NCBI GenBank assembly: GCA_030591105.1
Contig: JAUVBS010000094.1
Span: forward strand, 1 to 7,441
DNA from: a bacterium
GTDB lineage: Bacteria > Krumholzibacteriota > Krumholzibacteriia > LZORAL124-64-63
Length of the DNA stretch: 7,441 nucleotides
Direction: 5' to 3'
The notes under the pieces were generated by a model that made no database searches, was not told where the DNA came from, and worked only from the letters and a program-made list of their open reading frames with translations. The translations under genes and the position numbers were made by a program. Below are positions 5,574 through 7,441 of the stretch, piece by piece (within the stretch, counting starts at the first letter, position 1; each line of letters begins with the position of its first letter).

Positions 5574-7441
5574 ATGAGTTCAGGGAATCTCAGGACTGTT
5601 CGGTGTGTGGTGTTGGCGGTGGCTGTAGGCGTCGCAGCTTCGGCGGCGGCCCAGACCTCGAACAACACGTGCCTGAACGACTCTCTGCTGCTGGTCTCTC
5701 CCGGCGCCGAGTCGCTGTCGATTACGCTTCAGGAGACAGGTCGCTTCGGCACCATCATCCGCTGGGCGGATCTCGAGGATTCCGAGAGTACCTGTGCCGC
5801 CCTGGTCGACACGGCGGGTCTCGGTTTTACCGTCAGTCTCGCGGGTGACTACGCCGATGACATCGACCGCGAACTACTGTTTTCCGCCAGCGGGAACGGC
5901 ACTGTCGGTAGTACCGATGTGAACCGCTTGCTACTGCGCTGGGCCAACGCCTTCATCAGTATCAGCGGCACCGTGATCGGTGAGATCAACCTGAGCAACT
6001 CCGGTGGCCTGTGGCGAAATGATCCGGCCGTCAACGGTTTCTGGACGCAACTGAACGAGAATATACCGCGCTACTTCTCCTATACGAACGTGGTGGCGCT
6101 GGCTCAGGCCGACGCCGACGCGGGCAGTACCATGCTGTGTGCATTGACCTCCGGAGTCGACATTCGCAACGATCCCCGGGGTGTATACCGATCACAGCAA
6201 GGCGGACCGTGGGACCGCATCGCCGAGGATTTCTTCAGCGACCAGCGGCTGGTGACAGAGCTGGCCTTCGCTCCGACGAGCAGTGACCAGTTCGCCGTGG
6301 GTACCGGTAGCGACGGGCTCTTCTTGACCGACGACGGCGGGCAGACTTTTGCCCAGTGGACGCGAGAGCTGGATCCGGACGCCCCATCGTACCCGGCGGC
6401 CTTCAACGTCACCGCCATGACCTGGAATGGGGGGCGGCTGTTCGTCGTGGTCGAGGCTTTTGGCCTGTTCCGCTCCGATGACGGCGGGCAGAGTTTTACC
6501 CGTCTGGACAGCCTGTTGGTGCCGGACTATCCGGGCCAGGGAGTGATCGATCCCGATCCGGACGACGATGATCCGGATCCGGAGCCGATCAATCTCAGTT
6601 TCCCGCGGGTCAACCGGCTGGTCGTCGATTCTGATAACATCGACCACGTACTCGCGCTGGTGGACAATCACGCGATCTACCAGTCGACCGACGGCGGTCT
6701 GACCTGGCGGGACATGTACGGCGACTGGTTGGTGTACGATCCGGACTCAACCGGCGCCTGGAGACATTCGGGGCTATCGGTGTACTTCGACACTGGTGGC
6801 GCGGGCGACCAGGACGACGTCTACGTCGTAGGTACCCGGCAGAAAGGCTTGTGGCGCACAGCGAACAACGGTGTGAACTGGACGAAGGTCGCCGCCGTTA
6901 TTTTGCCCGACACGGTGTCGGTGTCGGCGCCGGTCAACGGCGTGATCGAAGACCCTACGCAATCGGGTAGCGTGATCGCGGTGGCCGCGAGCCACGCGCT
7001 GTTGCACAGCCCCGACGGCGGTGTCACTTGGAACGCGGCACCGGACCAGCCCAGCAATCTGCTGGCGATGGATCTGCAAACCGCCCTCGACGGTAGCAGC
7101 AGCTATCTCTACCCCACCCGTGGCGGAGGTATCTTCGTACCTGGCACGCAGCTCCGGTTGTCCGACACCATCTTGCGCGGTTCGACCGACCTGGAATTGC
7201 GCGAGCTGGATCTAGGACTATGGTTGACCATCAGTGCGGGTAGTTTCGCCGAGGACGACGCTTTTCAGCTGAAGTGCCAGGATTTCCAGGGTTGGCTCCT
7301 GTGGCGTTCTCTGGGTGGCGACGTCGATGACATGCAGCTTCTCGGCAAGTTCGACAAGACCAACCCGGAGACCTGCATCCAAGGCTACTGCGGGGACGAT
7401 AACTGGACCATTGAGCCGAACTGTTTCAGCGAGCGCCGCGC
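5574..7441 (+). CDS. Secreted Asp-box (BNR-like) beta-propeller protein, 3' end outside window
   Basis: The frame is open from ATG 5574 to the last base, giving 622 residues with no stop. An in-frame TAG at 5562-5564 excludes any earlier start. The ribosome site is weak (AAAGG at 5557-5561 or TAGG at 5562-5565). Residues 1-26 are a Sec signal peptide, with likely cleavage after A-A-A (24-26) before Q27; there is no lipobox. Residues about 27-180 are an unrecognised domain. Residues about 195-490 carry Asp-box motifs (S/T-x-D-x-G-x-T-W/F) at 252-259, 301-308, 371-378 and 479-486, with degenerate copies at 207-213 and 429-436. This indicates a sialidase/sortilin/HCF136-like propeller of about six blades. 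An acidic Asp-Pro insert (326-338) sits between two blades. The part after about 500 has F-Q-G-W-L-L-W-R-S-L and cysteines 568, 601, 606 and 617, and looks like another extracellular domain that continues past the window. Asp-boxes alone do not prove sialidase activity. It lies 114 nt after the second lipoprotein gene and is probably in the same operon. Confidence 0.85.
   Translation, partial: MSSGNLRTVRCVVLAVAVGVAASAAAQTSNNTCLNDSLLLVSPGAESLSITLQETGRFGTIIRWADLEDSESTCAALVDTAGLGFTVSLAGDYADDIDRELLFSASGNGTVGSTDVNRLLLRWANAFISISGTVIGEINLSNSGGLWRNDPAVNGFWTQLNENIPRYFSYTNVVALAQADADAGSTMLCALTSGVDIRNDPRGVYRSQQGGPWDRIAEDFFSDQRLVTELAFAPTSSDQFAVGTGSDGLFLTDDGGQTFAQWTRELDPDAPSYPAAFNVTAMTWNGGRLFVVVEAFGLFRSDDGGQSFTRLDSLLVPDYPGQGVIDPDPDDDDPDPEPINLSFPRVNRLVVDSDNIDHVLALVDNHAIYQSTDGGLTWRDMYGDWLVYDPDSTGAWRHSGLSVYFDTGGAGDQDDVYVVGTRQKGLWRTANNGVNWTKVAAVILPDTVSVSAPVNGVIEDPTQSGSVIAVAASHALLHSPDGGVTWNAAPDQPSNLLAMDLQTALDGSSSYLYPTRGGGIFVPGTQLRLSDTILRGSTDLELRELDLGLWLTISAGSFAEDDAFQLKCQDFQGWLLWRSLGGDVDDMQLLGKFDKTNPETCIQGYCGDDNWTIEPNCFSERR
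6192..7031 (+). repeat. Six Asp-box repeats encoding propeller blades
   Basis: Six motif copies begin at protein residues 207, 252, 301, 371, 429 and 479 of the propeller protein, spaced 45, 49, 70, 58 and 50 residues apart. Copies 2, 3, 4 and 6 match S/T-x-D-x-G-x-T/S-W/F. Copy 1 (S-Q-Q-G-G-P-W) has Gln in place of Asp and is one residue short. Copy 5 (T-A-N-N-G-V-N-W) has Asn in place of Asp. The 70-residue gap contains the acidic insert. In known structures an Asp-box sits in the turn between the last two strands of a blade and is structural rather than catalytic. The repeats are clear in protein but not close at DNA level, so they are old. Confidence 0.8.

Noticed and set aside
6327..7031. 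Calling the Asp-box protein a sialidase
   Set aside because: Asp-boxes occur in many propellers of unrelated function. No sialidase R-I-P motif or arginine triad was recognised.

Overview
The window is a moderately GC-rich (roughly 60% by eye) bacterial segment with every supported gene on the + strand, and every gene encodes a secreted or surface-type protein. The style is that of FCB-superphylum candidate phyla such as Eisenbacteria, Krumholzibacteriota, Latescibacterota or Zixibacteria. The clues are a FlgD-Ig-like C-terminal tail, large lipoproteins with fibronectin/Ig-like 'W-x-G-x-D-x-DG' domains, and an Asp-box propeller protein. This placement is inference from protein style; no marker gene is present. 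Purine-rich Shine-Dalgarno sequences and a TTGACA/TATATT promoter argue against Bacteroidetes proper, where these signals usually differ.

Layout: (1) positions 1-174 are the 3' end of a gene whose product ends in a FlgD-Ig-like/sorting-type domain. It is closed by a strong intrinsic terminator at 200-234. (2) An intergenic region follows, with a convincing sigma70-type promoter at 344-373 and a leader of about 160 nt. (3) CDS 544-2895 encodes a 783-aa lipoprotein. (4) CDS 2958-5459 encodes an 833-aa lipoprotein that shares the N-terminal domain of its neighbour and ends in a separate domain of about 400 aa. (5) CDS 5574 to the window end encodes a protein with a Sec signal peptide and about six Asp-box (BNR-like) repeats, and it is still open at base 7441.

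The two lipoproteins and the propeller protein are closely spaced (62 and 113 nt) with no obvious terminator between them. They are probably one transcript from the promoter at 344-373. A reasonable but unproven reading is a cell-envelope or surface module: two membrane-anchored, multi-domain lipoproteins plus an exported beta-propeller. No enzyme active site, transporter, regulator, RNA gene, CRISPR array or mobile element was recognised. The biochemical function of all three large proteins is unknown.
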